A program made the position numbers and the translations under genes. The notes under the pieces were generated by a model. The model had not been told where the DNA came from and ran no database searches. It worked only from the letters and a program-made list of their open reading frames with translations. Shown one piece after another: positions 4,982-5,085 of a stretch of 5,085 nt of DNA (positions within the stretch are counted from its first letter, which is position 1; every line of letters begins with the position of its first letter). Source of the stretch: CAZAGT01 sp964484515 (GTDB lineage: Bacteria; Desulfobacterota; DSM-4660; Desulfatiglandales; HGW-15); NCBI GenBank assembly GCA_964484515.1, contig CAZAGT010000367.1:1-5085 (forward strand), read 5' to 3'.

Positions 4982-5085
4982 AGATACCGGGCGGGGTCCT
5001 CGAACAAATCGGAGTAATACACTCAAAGTACACCCTAACGTTGCAAAAGTCGAGGATGCTGCAGATTCCAGGCGCCAAGGGTGCA
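4978..5085 (+). pseudogene. 5' fragment of a TrmO/TsaA-family gene cut by the terminal repeat
   Basis: An ATG overlapping the radical SAM stop (ATGA) opens a frame that runs to the window end. GGAG (4964-4967) lies 10 nt upstream. The first 18 residues contain LEQIGVIHSKY, which resembles the N-terminal signature of TrmO (YaeB/TsaA), the SAM-dependent methyltransferase acting on the t6A37 base of certain tRNAs (typically IGVIHSPY). From residue 19 the frame lies in the 51-bp repeat, and the resemblance stops exactly there. Either an inserted element disrupted the gene, or the sequence was joined to a repeat end during assembly and the rest of the gene lies elsewhere. The identification rests on about ten residues, so a chance match or another family is possible. 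Confidence 0.4.
5032..5082 (-). repeat. 51-bp terminal inverted repeat, right copy
   Basis: This is the exact reverse complement of bases 1-51. Three further bases (GCA) follow to the window end and may belong to the same repeat, whose left copy is cut at base 1. Read rightward from the chromosomal side, the element would begin ACCCTAACGTTGCAAAAG. The junction with unique sequence is sharp at 5031/5032 and falls inside a reading frame. No transposase is visible, so an insertion-sequence identity is inferred only from the two-copy, inverted, sharp-edged arrangement. Confidence 0.97.

Noticed and set aside
1..5085. Whole window as a transposon carrying cargo genes
   Set aside because: No transposase, integrase or other mobility gene is present, and trpS plus an RpoD-type sigma are unlikely cargo. 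Flanking copies of one repeat explain the ends better.
1..5085. CRISPR array, tRNA or rRNA genes
   Set aside because: No regularly spaced direct repeats and no recognisable tRNA or rRNA segments were seen on either strand.

Overview
The window is 5,085 bp of bacterial DNA with moderately high GC. It carries five well-supported genes or gene pieces, all on the + strand, and is closed at both ends by the same 51-bp sequence in opposite orientation. The gene set (tryptophanyl-tRNA synthetase, an RpoD-family sigma factor, an IF-2-like protein, a radical SAM enzyme) is chromosomal. Nothing in the sequence fixes the species. The style of the proteins would fit a deep-branching Gram-negative group such as NC10/Methylomirabilota, Nitrospirota or a delta-proteobacterial lineage, but that is an impression, not a measurement.

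Layout, left to right: terminal repeat copy 1 (1-51); trpS (122-1138); a 150-bp intergenic region with a weak possible promoter and a good ribosome binding site; a sigma-70 (RpoD/SigA-type) gene (1289-2749); a possible 16-codon mini-ORF; a 221-residue protein equal to only the two C-terminal domains of initiation factor IF-2 (2797-3462); a 376-bp region without a long gene. That region holds a nested dyad (3558-3612), a possible 27-codon peptide gene with a strong ribosome binding site (3735-3818), and an 11-bp GC-rich hairpin inside the peptide ORF. Then come a radical SAM enzyme with a C-terminal auxiliary-cluster (twitch/SPASM-like) region (3839-4981); the first 18 codons of what looks like a trmO/tsaA-family gene, overlapping the previous stop as ATGA (from 4978); and terminal repeat copy 2 (5032-5082), which cuts that gene.

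How they may work together: the sigma factor and the IF-2-like gene are spaced like an operon. Both look like diverged paralogues of core gene-expression factors. The sigma factor has an Arg-to-Trp change in region 2.4, and the IF-2-like protein has lost the residues that bind fMet-tRNA in true IF-2. The possible peptide gene, radical SAM gene and TrmO-like start form a second tight cluster. The peptide-radical SAM pair is the best candidate for something undescribed (a modified peptide or a leader peptide), but it rests on one short ORF. The inverted terminal repeats most simply mean that this stretch lies between two copies of a repeated element, probably an insertion sequence, which may also be why the sequence ends there. 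An invertible segment is a less likely alternative.
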